Assembly: GCF_014857905.1 (NCBI RefSeq)
Contig: NZ_JACYXE010000006.1
Location: forward strand, 62,001-126,000
Direction of reading: 5' to 3'
From: Agilicoccus flavus
GTDB taxonomy: Bacteria; Actinomycetota; Actinomycetes; Actinomycetales; Dermatophilaceae
Length of the DNA: 64,000 nucleotides
Positions 54,424 through 63,863 of the stretch are shown in pieces. Each line of letters begins with the position of its first letter. The first letter of the stretch is position 1. The position numbers were made by a program, and so were the translations under genes. Below the pieces are notes generated by a model that was given only the letters and a program-made list of their open reading frames with translations, ran no database searches and was not told the DNA's origin.

Positions 54424-55473
54424 TCAGGAGCCGGTGGCCAGCGCGTGGGCCGTGGCGTCGTCGTCGACCTCCTCGGCGTCGGGCGGGCCGTCGGGCCGGC
54501 GGCGGCGCAGGAGCTTGGCCCACCGCCCGCGGGGGCCGTGGCCCCGGCCCCCGACGTCGGCGGGGCTCACCTCGGTCCCGGGCCGCGACACGGCCCGGCC
54601 GGCGGCGACGGACACCGGGTCGACGCTCTCGCCGCGGAGCCGGTCGGGGGCCCGGTCGGTCTCGCCGGCCCACAGACCGAGGGCCGCGCACACGCTCGGC
54701 AGCATCGCCGCGGCCGCCCGGGCGTAGCCCGCGGGCGAGGGGTGGAACCGGTCGTGGCTGAACATCTGGTCCGGCTGCGAGAGGAAGTCGTTCGACAGCA
54801 GGTCGCCGAGTGACACGGTGCGCCCGCCCGCCTCGACCACCGCGACGGTCTGCGCCGCGGCCAGGTCGCGGCTCCAGCGGCGCATGATCGCCTTGAGCGG
54901 CTGGGCGACCGGCTCGATCGTGCCGAGGTCGGGGCACGTGCCGACGACGACCTCGGCCCCGGCCTCGCGCAGCCGGGCGACGGCGTCGGCGAGGTCGCGC
55001 ACGCTCTCGGTCCGGTCGATGCGGTGGGTGACGTCGTTGCCGCCGATGGTGACGACGGCGACGTCGGGGTGGGTGCACGCCTGGAGGGCGCGGTCCACCT
55101 GACCGGCCAGCCACGAGGACTCGCCGCCGATCTCGGCGCGGTTCGTCAGGCGGACCGGCCGGCCCGCGAGGGCCGACACGCCCGTCGCGAGCACTCCGCC
55201 GATGGTCTGGAAGCGGTTGTCGCAGCCCATCCCGGCCGCGAGGCTGTCGCCGAGGACGACGAGCTCGACGGGGCGGCCGAGGCCGCTGCCGTAGACGTCG
55301 GAGTCGTCCGGCGCGCCCTCGAAGGGCTTGCCGACGATGCGGCGTGCGAGCCGTGCCTCCGCCTTGAGCAGCCCGTACCCGACGAGCCCCGCCGCTCCGA
55401 CGCCGGCGGCCCCGATGCCGCCCCCGTAGGCGGCCGCGGCGGCGATGTGGCGTGCCCGTGAGGCCCGACTCAT
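54424..55473 (-). CDS. SGNH/GDSL-family hydrolase
   Basis: The 349-residue protein starts with a hydrophobic Ala/Gly segment (AAAAAYGGGIGAAGVGAAGLVGYG), a likely signal anchor. The SGNH hydrolase domain then follows: LVVLGDSLAAGMG with nucleophile Ser77, the Gly block region, TIGGNDVTH with the oxyanion Asn, and HDRFHPSPAGYA with the catalytic Asp/His. It is an esterase or deacylase, perhaps acting on cell-wall or lipid esters. The C-terminal 80 residues are charged, disordered and variable. It converges with the small gene at 54033. Confidence 0.87.
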   Translation of the reverse strand: MSRASRARHIAAAAAYGGGIGAAGVGAAGLVGYGLLKAEARLARRIVGKPFEGAPDDSDVYGSGLGRPVELVVLGDSLAAGMGCDNRFQTIGGVLATGVSALAGRPVRLTNRAEIGGESSWLAGQVDRALQACTHPDVAVVTIGGNDVTHRIDRTESVRDLADAVARLREAGAEVVVGTCPDLGTIEPVAQPLKAIMRRWSRDLAAAQTVAVVEAGGRTVSLGDLLSNDFLSQPDQMFSHDRFHPSPAGYARAAAAMLPSVCAALGLWAGETDRAPDRLRGESVDPVSVAAGRAVSRPGTEVSPADVGGRGHGPRGRWAKLLRRRRPDGPPDAEEVDDDATAHALATGS

Positions 55474-56178
55474 GTGCTCACCCCTTCGTCCCCCTGCGTT
55501 CCTCTGCGTGTCGGTGCGATCCGGCCGCCGCGGTGGCCGGGGCGTCTCCGGCGGTCGTGTCGGTCACCGCGGCGACGGTGGCCCCCGAGGTGTCGGAGGG
55601 ACACCGTCCGTCGAGCGCGCCCGGCGGCCCGGCCGTTGCCGACCGCGTTCGACGGTACCGATCCGACCTGGGCACCGCCCGGGCGCCGACTCCGGCCCGC
55701 CCGGATCCCGTGGCCCCACCGGCCGCTCGCCACCCCATCGGCCGCGGCCGGGGGTACCTGCGCGAATCCGCTTCGATCACAGGGCGATCCGGGTCGCCGC
55801 GACCCGCGCCCCGGGCCTGCGCGACGCTCCCTGAGCCTCCGCGCCGCCCGACGCTCCCGGGGACCTCCGCGACTCTCCCGGGACCTCCGCGACCGCGCCC
55901 GGGCCTCCGCGACCACACCTGGGGCCTCCGCGACCGCACCCGGGGCCGCCGCGACCGCACCCGGGGCCTCCGCGACCGCACCCGGGGCCGCCGCGGTCCC
56001 GCGCCGGCGCCTCCCGACCGCCCTGGACCACCTCGCATCGCTTGAGGCTGCGCGAGCCCGGCGACGACGCGGTGTCCGGACCGTGTCGGGCGGGTGACGA
56101 AGGTGGGTTGAGAAGGCGGCGGGCCGTGCCGATGGGAGGACGACCGCCCCACGCGGCCCGGACGACCCCGACTCACGG
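55474..56178. other. 705-base region without a supported gene
   Basis: The open frames here are low-complexity Arg/Pro/Ala strings in all phases, with no ribosome binding site or family motif. The centre holds a 21-base-period minisatellite (listed separately). The ends should carry the promoters of the two divergent flanking genes, but I see no strong -10. Confidence 0.6.
55861..56000 (+). repeat. minisatellite, period 20-21 bases
   Basis: About six head-to-tail copies of a GGCCTCCGCGACCGCACCCG-like unit occur; the core copies alternate between GGCCTCC and GGCCGCC at their start. The leftmost copies are more diverged. It has no spacers, so it is not a CRISPR array. Confidence 0.85.
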
Positions 56179-59100
56179 ATGAGCGACATGACCCTGAACC
56201 CCATCGGCGGCACGGACCTCGGCGCGAGCGACGGACTGCGTCGCTGGATGGACGCGCTCGCGGACCCGCGGCGCGCCCCGCACCTGTCCGGGGCCGGGCT
56301 CGCGGCGGGCGTCGGCGGCCCGTCGCGCGTGGACCGGGCGGTTCTCGCCCCGGCCCCGGCCACGGTCGACCCACTCCGGCTCCACCCCGACGCGACGCGG
56401 TCGGCGCGCCTCGACGCGGCCGCGCTCGACGCCCACGCCGCCGTGGGAGAGCTCGCGACCCAGCGCGACACGTACGTCGAGGTCGAGAGGGCGCTCGCGC
56501 GGGCGGGCGAGCGGCTCGGGCCCGTCCTCGCCGACGTCGACCGTGCCTACGCGCAGGCCGCGCGCCGCGACGGGTCGCCGGCCGGCGACGACGCGGCGCG
56601 GACCGTCGTCCACGACGCCGTCTCGGCGGCCGCCCGCGAGTTCGCGGCCACCGACCGGCGCCTGACCCAGCTCGAGGCGCACGCGCGCCTCGCGGTCCGC
56701 GAGACGGCCGAGCGGGTCGCCGCCCTGGCCGACGACGTCGCCGCCGACAACCGCGCCCGGGTGCAGCGCCGCCGCGAGCGGGTGGCCGACGCCCGCGACG
56801 ACGCCGCCGCCGCGCAGGACGAGCGGGTCTCGACGCTGCGCCGCGACGCCGCCGTGCGCGAACTGGGCCGGCTCGTCGGGGCCGTCGCCGAGTTCGCCGA
56901 CGACGGGACGGTCGACGTCCGCATCGGGGACGACGACCTCGTGCGCGGGGACGTCGTGGATCGCCTCGTCGTGACCGACCCGCGAGACGTGGGGGACGTC
57001 GGCGACGTCGGCCACGTCGGTGACGTCACGGCGGGCGAGGTCGTTGCCGCCGACCCGCGGACCCCGCCCGCGGCCCCGCCGGCCGACCGGCGGGGCGACG
57101 ACCGTGCCCCCGCGGTGCCGAGTAACCCCGACGAGGCCGCCGAGGTCCGCACCGCCCGCGAGGACCTGGCCGCCCGGGCCGGACGGGTGTCCGCCCCGGC
57201 CGAGGACCCGGCGGTGCGGTTCGCCTCGGGGTCGCCGGTCGAGGGGCTCGGCGGGGTGCTGGCCGCCGCGGTCGCCGGTCCGCGGACCGCGGCGCCGCGC
57301 GCCCGAGCCGTGCTGGACCGACTCGTCGCGGGGTTCGCCGACGAGGTCGCCACCCGCCAGGCCGCCGCGCCCACCGCGACCGGTGCCGCGGAGCCGGCCC
57401 TCGTCGAGATCGCGGACGGACGGCCGGTCGTCGTCGCCGGCCCCGACGCCGTCGCCCTGCCGTCCCGCCCGGGCGCCCCGGGCGTGCCCGGTGCGACCGC
57501 CTCGCCCGTCGAGGTCCCGGCCCGTCCGTCCCCGACGGCCGACGCGGACGCGACGGGGTGGTCGCTGGACGACGCCGCGAGCGTCGCCGACGCCCAGGGG
57601 CGGTTCGCGGCCGGCGCGGCCGGGATCCTCCAGGGGTTGCTCGCCGACGTCACCGAGCGCCGGCTGCACGCCGAGCGCACGCTCGACGTGCTCGGCGTCG
57701 TCGACGCCGTGTTGTCCGGGGCCCCGTCGGGCCAGGTCGGCGGGTTGGTCCGGGCCGCGCTCGGTGCCGTCGACGCGCCGCCCGCCGGGGCCGCGCGGGC
57801 TGGTCAGGCGCTGGTCAGCGCCCTGCAGGCGCTCAACTCGAGCACGACGGCCCTCGGCGAGAGCGTCGGTGCCCTCGCCGCCTGGCCCGACTCGCCGCGG
57901 GTGCTCGTCACGGGCGGCGACCCGCGCGCCGTCGTCGCGGTGCCGCTCACCCCCGGTAACTCGGCCGCCGCAGGCGGCGCGATGGGTTCGGCCGCCGCCG
58001 GCGGCGCGATGGGTTCGGCCGCCGCAGGCGGCGCGATGGGCCCCGTCGGCGACGCCACGTCGAGCCCCCCGGGTGCAGGGCCCGAGACCACCGGCGGCGG
58101 GTTCGGCGGGCTGCTCGGCGCGGTCGCGGCGTGGTTCGACGGGGGCGCTCGCGCCCCCGGGTCGTCCCCGGCGCAGCCTCCGCTGCCGCCGTTCGCGGCG
58201 ACGCTCGAGGTGCTCGGCGTCGCCCGGTCGTTCAGCGCGGTCACCCAGTCCCCGGTCGGGGCGGGGCAGGTCCTCGGCGGCGGGCGACCGTTCTCGGTGG
58301 CCGTCCTCGACCACGGCGCCTCCGCGGCGGACGGGGGCCCGGTCGCTCACCGTCTCGCCGTCGGGGCCGGCACGACGCTGGCCGGGCTCGCCGCGGGCCT
58401 GGACTCGCTCGGCACGTCCGCGACCTTCTCGGTGCTCGCCGCTGGCCCGGGGCAGGAACGTCTCCTCGTCACCGCCCGGACCCCCGGCGCCGGCGCGGGG
58501 GTCGAGCTCCTCGACGGGCGCCTCGGCGTGCCGTCGCCCGTGCTCGGACCGCTGCGGGTGCTCGACGCCGGGGCCGACACGGCGGTCCGGGTCACGTGGG
58601 AGGGCCGGGATCCGTTCGTCGCGACCTCACCCACCGCCACCCTCGACGGGGCCCTGCCGGGCATGCGCCTGCTCGTCCCGTCGGCGTCGGCGGGCGCGCG
58701 GGTCGACGTGATCGCCCACCCCGAGGCCGCGCGCCTCGCCGACGAGGTGGAGCGAGCGACCTCGGCCGCCGGTGCCGTGCTCGACGTCGTCGAGGGCCGC
58801 GGCGCCGTTCCGGCCGCGGACGCGACGGCGCTGCGCTCGGATCCGCAGGTCGCGGGTCTCGCCGAGCGCATCGCGGCCTCGCTCGCGGGGGCCGCGGTGG
58901 TCGCCGGTCCGGCGGCCGGGGGCCTCGCCGGAGGGGCCGCCGGCGCGGCGACGGCGCTCGGCGCGTCGCCGGCGGCCGTCGGGGCCGTGCCCGGAATCCG
59001 GTTGCAGGCCGAGGGGTCCGCGCAGCGCTTCACCTTCGCCCGCGAGGCGTTCCTGCGCGCGATCGCGCAGGGGGAGGAGGCGGTCGAGGGTGCCGCCCGG

Positions 59101-59337
59101 TCGCTCGGGCGCGACCTCGGCGCGCTGGCGCGGGAGGCCAGCGACCTGCGTGTCGGGTTCCTGCCCGTCCGCATCGTCGGGGAGCAGGCCCTCGTGCACG
59201 ACTACTCCACGCAGATGCGGCTCGAGGACCGCGACGCGCCCCGCCAGGACGTCGTGGAGCGTCGGCACACCGCGATGCAGTCCCTGCTCACCCACCTCAT
59301 CGACGAGCGGGCGTGGCTGCGGGCTCAGCTCACCTGA
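56179..59337 (+). CDS. large protein resembling a FlgK/FliD hook-associated chimera
   Basis: The 1052-residue protein is not annotatable with certainty. Residues of about 60-270 resemble the rod of FlgK: RLDAAALDAHAAVGELATQRD, long helices, then AVRELGRLVGAVAEFADDGTVDVRIGDDDLV. The middle is Ala/Pro-rich, with DVGDVGDVGHVGDV and three SAAAGGAMG repeats. From about residue 672 it resembles FliD: ATLEVLGVARSFSAVTQS, TLAGLAAGLDSLGTSATFSV, GQERLLVTARTPGAGAGVEL and LDGALPGMRLLVPSASAGARV. The end, ERRHTAMQSLLTHLIDERAWLRAQL, matches a FliD C-terminus. The FlgK terminal helix with the GYSRQ motif is absent. No flagellar gene is nearby. ATG 56179 was chosen; ATG 56188 is possible. Confidence 0.55.
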   Translation: MSDMTLNPIGGTDLGASDGLRRWMDALADPRRAPHLSGAGLAAGVGGPSRVDRAVLAPAPATVDPLRLHPDATRSARLDAAALDAHAAVGELATQRDTYVEVERALARAGERLGPVLADVDRAYAQAARRDGSPAGDDAARTVVHDAVSAAAREFAATDRRLTQLEAHARLAVRETAERVAALADDVAADNRARVQRRRERVADARDDAAAAQDERVSTLRRDAAVRELGRLVGAVAEFADDGTVDVRIGDDDLVRGDVVDRLVVTDPRDVGDVGDVGHVGDVTAGEVVAADPRTPPAAPPADRRGDDRAPAVPSNPDEAAEVRTAREDLAARAGRVSAPAEDPAVRFASGSPVEGLGGVLAAAVAGPRTAAPRARAVLDRLVAGFADEVATRQAAAPTATGAAEPALVEIADGRPVVVAGPDAVALPSRPGAPGVPGATASPVEVPARPSPTADADATGWSLDDAASVADAQGRFAAGAAGILQGLLADVTERRLHAERTLDVLGVVDAVLSGAPSGQVGGLVRAALGAVDAPPAGAARAGQALVSALQALNSSTTALGESVGALAAWPDSPRVLVTGGDPRAVVAVPLTPGNSAAAGGAMGSAAAGGAMGSAAAGGAMGPVGDATSSPPGAGPETTGGGFGGLLGAVAAWFDGGARAPGSSPAQPPLPPFAATLEVLGVARSFSAVTQSPVGAGQVLGGGRPFSVAVLDHGASAADGGPVAHRLAVGAGTTLAGLAAGLDSLGTSATFSVLAAGPGQERLLVTARTPGAGAGVELLDGRLGVPSPVLGPLRVLDAGADTAVRVTWEGRDPFVATSPTATLDGALPGMRLLVPSASAGARVDVIAHPEAARLADEVERATSAAGAVLDVVEGRGAVPAADATALRSDPQVAGLAERIAASLAGAAVVAGPAAGGLAGGAAGAATALGASPAAVGAVPGIRLQAEGSAQRFTFAREAFLRAIAQGEEAVEGAARSLGRDLGALAREASDLRVGFLPVRIVGEQALVHDYSTQMRLEDRDAPRQDVVERRHTAMQSLLTHLIDERAWLRAQLT
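57961..58041 (+). repeat. three 27-base in-frame repeats (SAAAGGAMG)
   Basis: Units at 57961-57987, 57988-58014 and 58015-58041 are almost identical (GCA/GCC and GGT/GGC differences) and lie in the linker before the FliD-like half. Confidence 0.95.
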
Positions 59338-60340
59338 GGCCGGCCGGGTCCGGCTCGTCGGGAACGGATCCGGCGGGTGCGGGAGGGGGCACGTGCCGGG
59401 CCAGGGTGTCGACGACGAGATCGAGGACCACGAGGCGGCCCGCCCGGACGTCGTCGACGGGCACCCACGCCGCGAGATCCGTCGTCCCGCCGACCTCGAC
59501 CACGCTCGGGGCGTCCGAGCCGGCCCGGTCGTCGTCGGAGCGCTCGGCTGCGGCGGCGTCGTCCCCGGCGGCCGCCGGGTCCACGTGCACGGCGAACACG
59601 AGGTGCACCCCGTGGTAGTCCTCGCTGCCGCCGTGCGGGGCGGTGCCGGTGAAGTGGACGTCGTGGACGCCGAGCAGGTCGCCCACGCGGGCACGCAGGC
59701 CCGTCTCCTCGGCGACCTCCCGAGCGACCGCCGCGGCGGGCGGCTCGCCGTGGTCCACCCCGCCCCCGGGCAGGGTCCACGCGCCGGCGTGGTGCCCGAG
59801 CGGCGAGACGCGGGTGAGGAGGATCTCGAGCCCGCCCGACCCGGGCCGGGTCGCGAGCCCGTACGCGGCGAGGCGCTGCCGGCGGGGCGTGGCGTGGGCG
59901 TCCAGGGCCTGGTGGACGAGGTCGACGACGGGAACGTGCCCGTCGCGGACCCGGCTCACAGGGTGCCAGGCCGCGTCGGCGGTGGAGCCGTCGATCTCGA
60001 GGACGCGCGGGGCGGGGGCGTCCTTGGGCACGCGCCCCGCGAAGACGAGGCGCACCGAGTGCGCGGGCGTGCCGTCGGGGCGCGTCACCGTGGCCGCCCG
60101 CACGATCGCCCGCGGCTCGACCGTGACGTCGAGCCCCGTCTCCTCGCGGACCTCGCGGACGACGGCGAGGTTCGGGTCCTCGCCGGTCTCGACCCCGCCG
60201 CCGGGCAAGGTCCACAGCTCGCGGTCGACGACCCGCGACGCGAGGCGGGTGAGCAGGATCGACCCGTCGCGCACGACGAGTGCGTACGCGCCGAGCCGCA
60301 CCCGGGCGGCGGGCGCGGTCGGCTCGGGGCGCACCGTCAC
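59330..60340 (-). CDS. protein with two Nudix hydrolase domains
   Basis: The 336-residue protein has two complete Nudix boxes. The first is GGGVETGEDPNLAVVREV-REETGL near residue 47, in a domain starting LGAYALVVRDGSILLTRL. The second is GGGVDHGEPPAAAVAREV-AEETGL near residue 190, in a domain starting AAYGLATRPG. Both keep the REUxEExGU metal-binding glutamates, so both halves may be active. Nudix enzymes cleave nucleoside-diphosphate-linked compounds; substrates are unknown. GTG 60340 lies just after the msrA stop, suggesting co-transcription. The 3' end overlaps that of the FlgK/FliD-like gene by eight bases. Confidence 0.88.
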   Translation of the reverse strand: MTVRPEPTAPAARVRLGAYALVVRDGSILLTRLASRVVDRELWTLPGGGVETGEDPNLAVVREVREETGLDVTVEPRAIVRAATVTRPDGTPAHSVRLVFAGRVPKDAPAPRVLEIDGSTADAAWHPVSRVRDGHVPVVDLVHQALDAHATPRRQRLAAYGLATRPGSGGLEILLTRVSPLGHHAGAWTLPGGGVDHGEPPAAAVAREVAEETGLRARVGDLLGVHDVHFTGTAPHGGSEDYHGVHLVFAVHVDPAAAGDDAAAAERSDDDRAGSDAPSVVEVGGTTDLAAWVPVDDVRAGRLVVLDLVVDTLARHVPPPAPAGSVPDEPDPAGLR

Positions 60341-60344
60341 CGGG

Positions 60345-61070
60345 TCAGGCCCGGGTCGGCGGCTCGACGTCCACCTGCGCCGGCACGCCGTCCTTGCTGA
60401 GCAGCCCGGTCGGGCAGCTCAGACCGTTCGGCCCGTGGTTGCAGTACCCGTTCGGGTTGGTGTGCAGGTACTGCTGGTGGTAGCCCTCGGCGAAGTAGAA
60501 CGGCCCGGCGCCGTCGTCGTCGGCGGTCGCGTCGTAGGGCCGGATCTCCGTCGAGATCGGCCCGTGCCCGTGGGAGGCGAGGACCTCACCGAACGCGTCG
60601 CGGGTCGCCTCGGCGGCCCGGCGCTGCTCGTCGGTGGTCCAGTAGATGCCCGACCGGTACTGCGTGCCGACGTCGTTGCCCTGACGGTTCGCCGTCGTCG
60701 GGTCGTGGTTCTCCCAGAACGTCTTGAGCAGGGTCTCGGCGTCGACGGCGGCGGGGTCGTAGGCGACGAGGACGGCCTCGGTGTGGCCGGTGCGGCCCGT
60801 GCACGTCTCCTCGTACGTCGGGTTCGGCGTGAATCCACCGAGGTAGCCGACGGCGGTCGACACGACGCCGGGCAGGCGCCAGTAGATCCGCTCGACGCCC
60901 CAGAAGCAGCCGGCGGCGAGGTAGAGGACCTGCGTGCCCGCGGGGAGGGGCCCGCCGGGCGGGGTGTCGAGGACGAGGTGCCGGGCGGGCGGCCCGGCGA
61001 CCGGCGTCGGGCGACCGGGCAGAGCCTCGTCGCGGCTGACCATGGACGGGGTGCGACCGAATCCGAACAT
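60345..61070 (-). CDS. msrA: peptide-methionine (S)-S-oxide reductase
   Basis: The enzyme repairs oxidised methionine (S-sulfoxide) in proteins. The 241-residue product has the catalytic [13 protein letters not shown] with Cys55, [31 protein letters not shown] and [18 protein letters not shown] with a resolving-type cysteine near the end. An extra N-terminal region of about 45 residues precedes the core, as in other actinobacteria. ATG 61070 begins the family-typical MFGFGR. It is divergent from the NlpC/P60 gene. Confidence 0.95.
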   Translation of the reverse strand: MFGFGRTPSMVSRDEALPGRPTPVAGPPARHLVLDTPPGGPLPAGTQVLYLAAGCFWGVERIYWRLPGVVSTAVGYLGGFTPNPTYEETCTGRTGHTEAVLVAYDPAAVDAETLLKTFWENHDPTTANRQGNDVGTQYRSGIYWTTDEQRRAAEATRDAFGEVLASHGHGPISTEIRPYDATADDDGAGPFYFAEGYHQQYLHTNPNGYCNHGPNGLSCPTGLLSKDGVPAQVDVEPPTRA

Positions 61071-61194
61071 GCCTGCGACAACCGCCGGGAGGGTCGGTTC
61101 CATTCCGATCGCGTCGTGCGCGGCTACCGTGGAACCTCGGTGCGCCCCGGGGGCCAGGGAGGGCGCGCCGCCCGCGACGAGAGGAACACCACCC

Positions 61195-62379
61195 ATGCGC
61201 GTCCACCCACGATCACACGTCGGCGCGACGACCGGACCGGCGTCGGCAGCTCGGAACCGGCCGGTCGGCGCCCCGTCCGCGGCGCCCCGGCGGCGCGTCG
61301 CGCTCGCGGCCGGGCTCGCCGCGGCCGCGACCTTCGTCGTCCCGGCGGCGGCGCCCGCGTCCGCCGCGGGATCGGCCGCGACCGCGGCGACCACGACCGC
61401 CACGCCCTCTGCGTCCTCGGCCGCCGCGGCCGCGCGCGGCCACGCGCTCGCGGTGGGCGACGTCGCGTACGTCGACGTCGCCGTGGCCACGCTGTGGAGC
61501 TCGCCCGGCCCGACGCGGCGGATCGACCGCCCGTCGCTGAGCAACCCCGTCGACCTGCGCGCCTGGAACGCGAACATGCCGACGACCGCGTCGCGGGCGT
61601 GGCTCTCGGAGGGGAGCCGGCTCGAGACGCAGGCCACGCTGGGCACGCGCGTGCAGGTCACGCAGGTGGACGGGGCCTGGGTCAAGGTCGTCGTGTCGGG
61701 CCAGTCGACGCCCCGCGACGCCCGCGGGTATCCCGGCTGGCTGCCCGCCGCCCAGCTCGTGGAGAACGACGCGTACGCGGCCCGGCTCCGCCGCACCCTG
61801 CACGCCGTCGTCACCGACGAGACGACGTGGCTGGCCACGCGGGCGAGCCTGCGGGGGCGGACGACCGAGGTGTCGATCAACACCGAGCTCCCGGTGCTGG
61901 GGCGGACGCGCGGGGCCGTGCGGGTCGCGCTGCCCGACGGGGCGAGCCGGTGGGTCGACGCCCGGGACGTGGCGGTGCGGGCCGCGGGCGCGAAGCCGGC
62001 CCGCCCGACCGGGGCGCAGATCGTCGCCACCGGTTCGCGCTTCCTCGGCCTGCGTTACCTGTGGGCGGGGGTCTCGGCGTTCGGGTTCGACTGCTCCGGC
62101 TTCACCTCGACCGTCTTCAAGGCCCACGGCATCGCCATCCCCCGCGACGCCGGGCCCCAGTCCACGGCCGGCCGGGCCGTCGCGCGGGCCGACCTGCGCC
62201 CCGGCGACCTCGTGTTCTTCGCCGGGCCGGGCGGGACCGGCCGCGTCCACCACGTCGCGATCTACGCCGGGGGAGGGCGCATCCTGCACTCGCCGAACTC
62301 GGCCCGCAGCGTCGAGATCGTCGACCTGCGCGCCTTCGACGTGAACCGGGAGTACTCGGGGGCGCGCCGCTACCTGTAG
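61195..62379 (+). CDS. secreted NlpC/P60 family cell-wall hydrolase
   Basis: The 394-residue product has a long signal peptide (basic, then [23 protein letters not shown]). The middle has two SH3-like segments ([29 protein letters not shown]...[11 protein letters not shown]). A C-terminal NlpC/P60 peptidase has [21 protein letters not shown] with catalytic Cys300 and [20 protein letters not shown] with the His. It should cleave peptidoglycan stem peptides or act as an amidase, outside the cell. ATG 61195 has GAGAGGA upstream. It converges on greA across a shared terminator. Confidence 0.92.
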   Translation: MRVHPRSHVGATTGPASAARNRPVGAPSAAPRRRVALAAGLAAAATFVVPAAAPASAAGSAATAATTTATPSASSAAAAARGHALAVGDVAYVDVAVATLWSSPGPTRRIDRPSLSNPVDLRAWNANMPTTASRAWLSEGSRLETQATLGTRVQVTQVDGAWVKVVVSGQSTPRDARGYPGWLPAAQLVENDAYAARLRRTLHAVVTDETTWLATRASLRGRTTEVSINTELPVLGRTRGAVRVALPDGASRWVDARDVAVRAAGAKPARPTGAQIVATGSRFLGLRYLWAGVSAFGFDCSGFTSTVFKAHGIAIPRDAGPQSTAGRAVARADLRPGDLVFFAGPGGTGRVHHVAIYAGGGRILHSPNSARSVEIVDLRAFDVNREYSGARRYL

Positions 62380-62417
62380 AGCCGCGGCCCGCGCGCAGGC
62401 GCGGCGCGGACGCCCCG

Positions 62418-62464
62418 CGCACGACGACGCCCCGGCCCGGAGAGGGTCGGGGCGTCGTCGTGCG
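62418..62464. terminator. bidirectional terminator between NlpC/P60 gene and greA
   Basis: CGCACGACGACGCCCC (62418-62433) pairs perfectly with 62449-62464, and one more G-C pair extends the stem; the loop is about 13 bases. It lies between convergent genes, 13 bases from the greA stop. Confidence 0.8.
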
Positions 62465-62476
62465 TGGCGGTGCCGC

Positions 62477-62968
62477 TCAGCCCTGGTAGGGCTTCGCCTT
62501 GAGGATCTTGACAGTGATCGTCTTGCCGTTGGGCGCCTGGTAGCTTGCCTCGTCGCCGGCGCGCTTGCCCATGATGGCCTCGCCGAGCGGGGAGGTCATC
62601 GAGTAGACGTCCATGTCGTCGCCGCCGATCTCGCGGCTGCCCAGGAGGAACGTCATCTCGTCGCCGAACATCTCGACGGTGACGACCATGCCCTGCTCGA
62701 CGATGCCGTCGTCCTTCGGCGTCTCGCCGACGATGGCGTTCTGCAGCAGGGAGGTCAGCTGGCGGATGCGGGCCTCCATCTTGCCCTGCTCCTCCTTGGC
62801 CGCGTGGTAGCCGCCGTTCTCCTTGAGGTCGCCCTCGTCGCGCGCGGCCTCGATGCGCTTGCTGATCTCGCTGCGGCCGGACGTCGACAGCTGCTCCAGC
62901 TCGGCCTGCAGACGGTCGTAGGCGTCCTGGGTGAGGTAGCTCGCCGTGGGCGTGGCGGTGTCGGACAC
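62477..62968 (-). CDS. greA: transcription elongation factor GreA
   Basis: The 163-residue factor rescues backtracked RNA polymerase by stimulating transcript cleavage. The N-terminal coiled coil has SYLTQDAYDRLQAELEQLS, then IEAARDEGDLKENGGYHAAKEEQG with the acidic tip (Asp-Glu-Gly-Asp). The FKBP-like C-terminal domain follows (VTVEMFGDEMTFLLGS, SMTSPLGEAIMGKRAGDEA). GTG 62968 is eight bases after AAGGAG. The frame is open upstream, with no similarity. Confidence 0.96.
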   Translation of the reverse strand: MSDTATPTASYLTQDAYDRLQAELEQLSTSGRSEISKRIEAARDEGDLKENGGYHAAKEEQGKMEARIRQLTSLLQNAIVGETPKDDGIVEQGMVVTVEMFGDEMTFLLGSREIGGDDMDVYSMTSPLGEAIMGKRAGDEASYQAPNGKTITVKILKAKPYQG

Positions 62969-63285
62969 GTCGATCACTCCTTGCGTTTCGTCGAGAGGTC
63001 CGCGCTGAGCGCGAACGACGCGCGCCGCCCGGCAGGGCGGCGCGCAGAGTCGGTGGTGGCCCGGGCCGACCCGGCGAGTGAGCCGGGACCCACGCGTGGT
63101 GGCCCTGGGGGACTCGCCGACCCGGTCGATCGGACCGGCGGTAAGCATTCGATCATACGGGACGAACCGCTCGTACGCCTCCGCAGGCCGCTGACCTGCG
63201 GCGCCGAGGCCACCCAAAGGCCCCCGAGGCGCTGCCGGCCAGGGCTCTTGGGAGCGGTGGAGTCGGCGGAGGTGTCCGAGCCCGG
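62969..63285. other. 317-base intergenic region upstream of greA
   Basis: No gene is supported. It holds the greA ribosome binding site, a candidate greA -10 at 63152-63157 and several GC-rich inverted words (GGTCCCGG types) that could form terminator structures for the DUF4307 gene upstream. Confidence 0.5.
63152..63157 (-). promoter_or_regulatory. candidate -10 element for greA
   Basis: TATGAT on the minus strand is close to the sigma-70 consensus and stands out in this GC-rich sequence. It implies a leader of about 175 bases. The -35 is poor. Confidence 0.45.
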
Positions 63286-63738
63286 TCAGGCGGCGGCGCA
63301 GCGCCGCACGGCCCCGTACACCGCGGTCGAGGTCGTGCGCACCCGCGTCTCGACGACGACGCTCGCGGGTTCGCCCGGGGGGACCTGCACGGTGGTGCGG
63401 CCGACGACGCCGTGGGACGTCTCCTGCGCCTCGACGACGCAGGACAGCGCCAGGCTCGGCGGCCGGGTCACCTCGAAGCGCACGTAGGTCGTCGACGGGT
63501 CGACGACCCGGTAGCCGAGGTCCCGCCACGCCGGTTTGCCGACGGTCGAGGCGAGGCCCCACCAGATCGCGACGGCGAGCCCGATCGCGGTGAGGACCAC
63601 CCCGAGCAGGACGAACCGCCGCCGCCCGGCGTCGGCGTCGGCCCAGGCCCGCCGGACGCCGCGGATCCAGCCGTCCTGCGACACGCGGTCGTGGTCGGCC
63701 TCGTCGCGGGCGACGTCGTCGGCGGGGGGTGTGGGCAC
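63286..63738 (-). CDS. DUF4307 family membrane protein
   Basis: The 150-residue protein has one membrane helix ([22 protein letters not shown], about residues 42-63). An external beta domain follows, with [27 protein letters not shown] and [19 protein letters not shown]; its two cysteines could pair. This matches the actinobacterial DUF4307 family usually located between greA and mca, as here. The function is unknown. GTG 63738 has no clear Shine-Dalgarno. Confidence 0.87.
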   Translation of the reverse strand: MPTPPADDVARDEADHDRVSQDGWIRGVRRAWADADAGRRRFVLLGVVLTAIGLAVAIWWGLASTVGKPAWRDLGYRVVDPSTTYVRFEVTRPPSLALSCVVEAQETSHGVVGRTTVQVPPGEPASVVVETRVRTTSTAVYGAVRRCAAA

Positions 63739-63863
63739 GCGCCCAGGCTATCGGGGCCGATCGCGGCGCTACCGGGGCCCGCGGCTCCGGCCGGCCCCCG
63801 GGGCGCGTCGGCGGGGGTGCGAGAATGGAGGTCGACCCAGCAGACCCCCGACGAAGGACAGAC

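Noticed and set aside
55861-56000. CRISPR array
   Set aside because: Repeats are contiguous with no unique spacers and no cas gene is near.
55474-56178. Protein-coding gene with PGA-rich repeats
   Set aside because: All frames are open only because of GC bias; the repeat units are translated equally poorly in every phase and no ribosome binding site is present.
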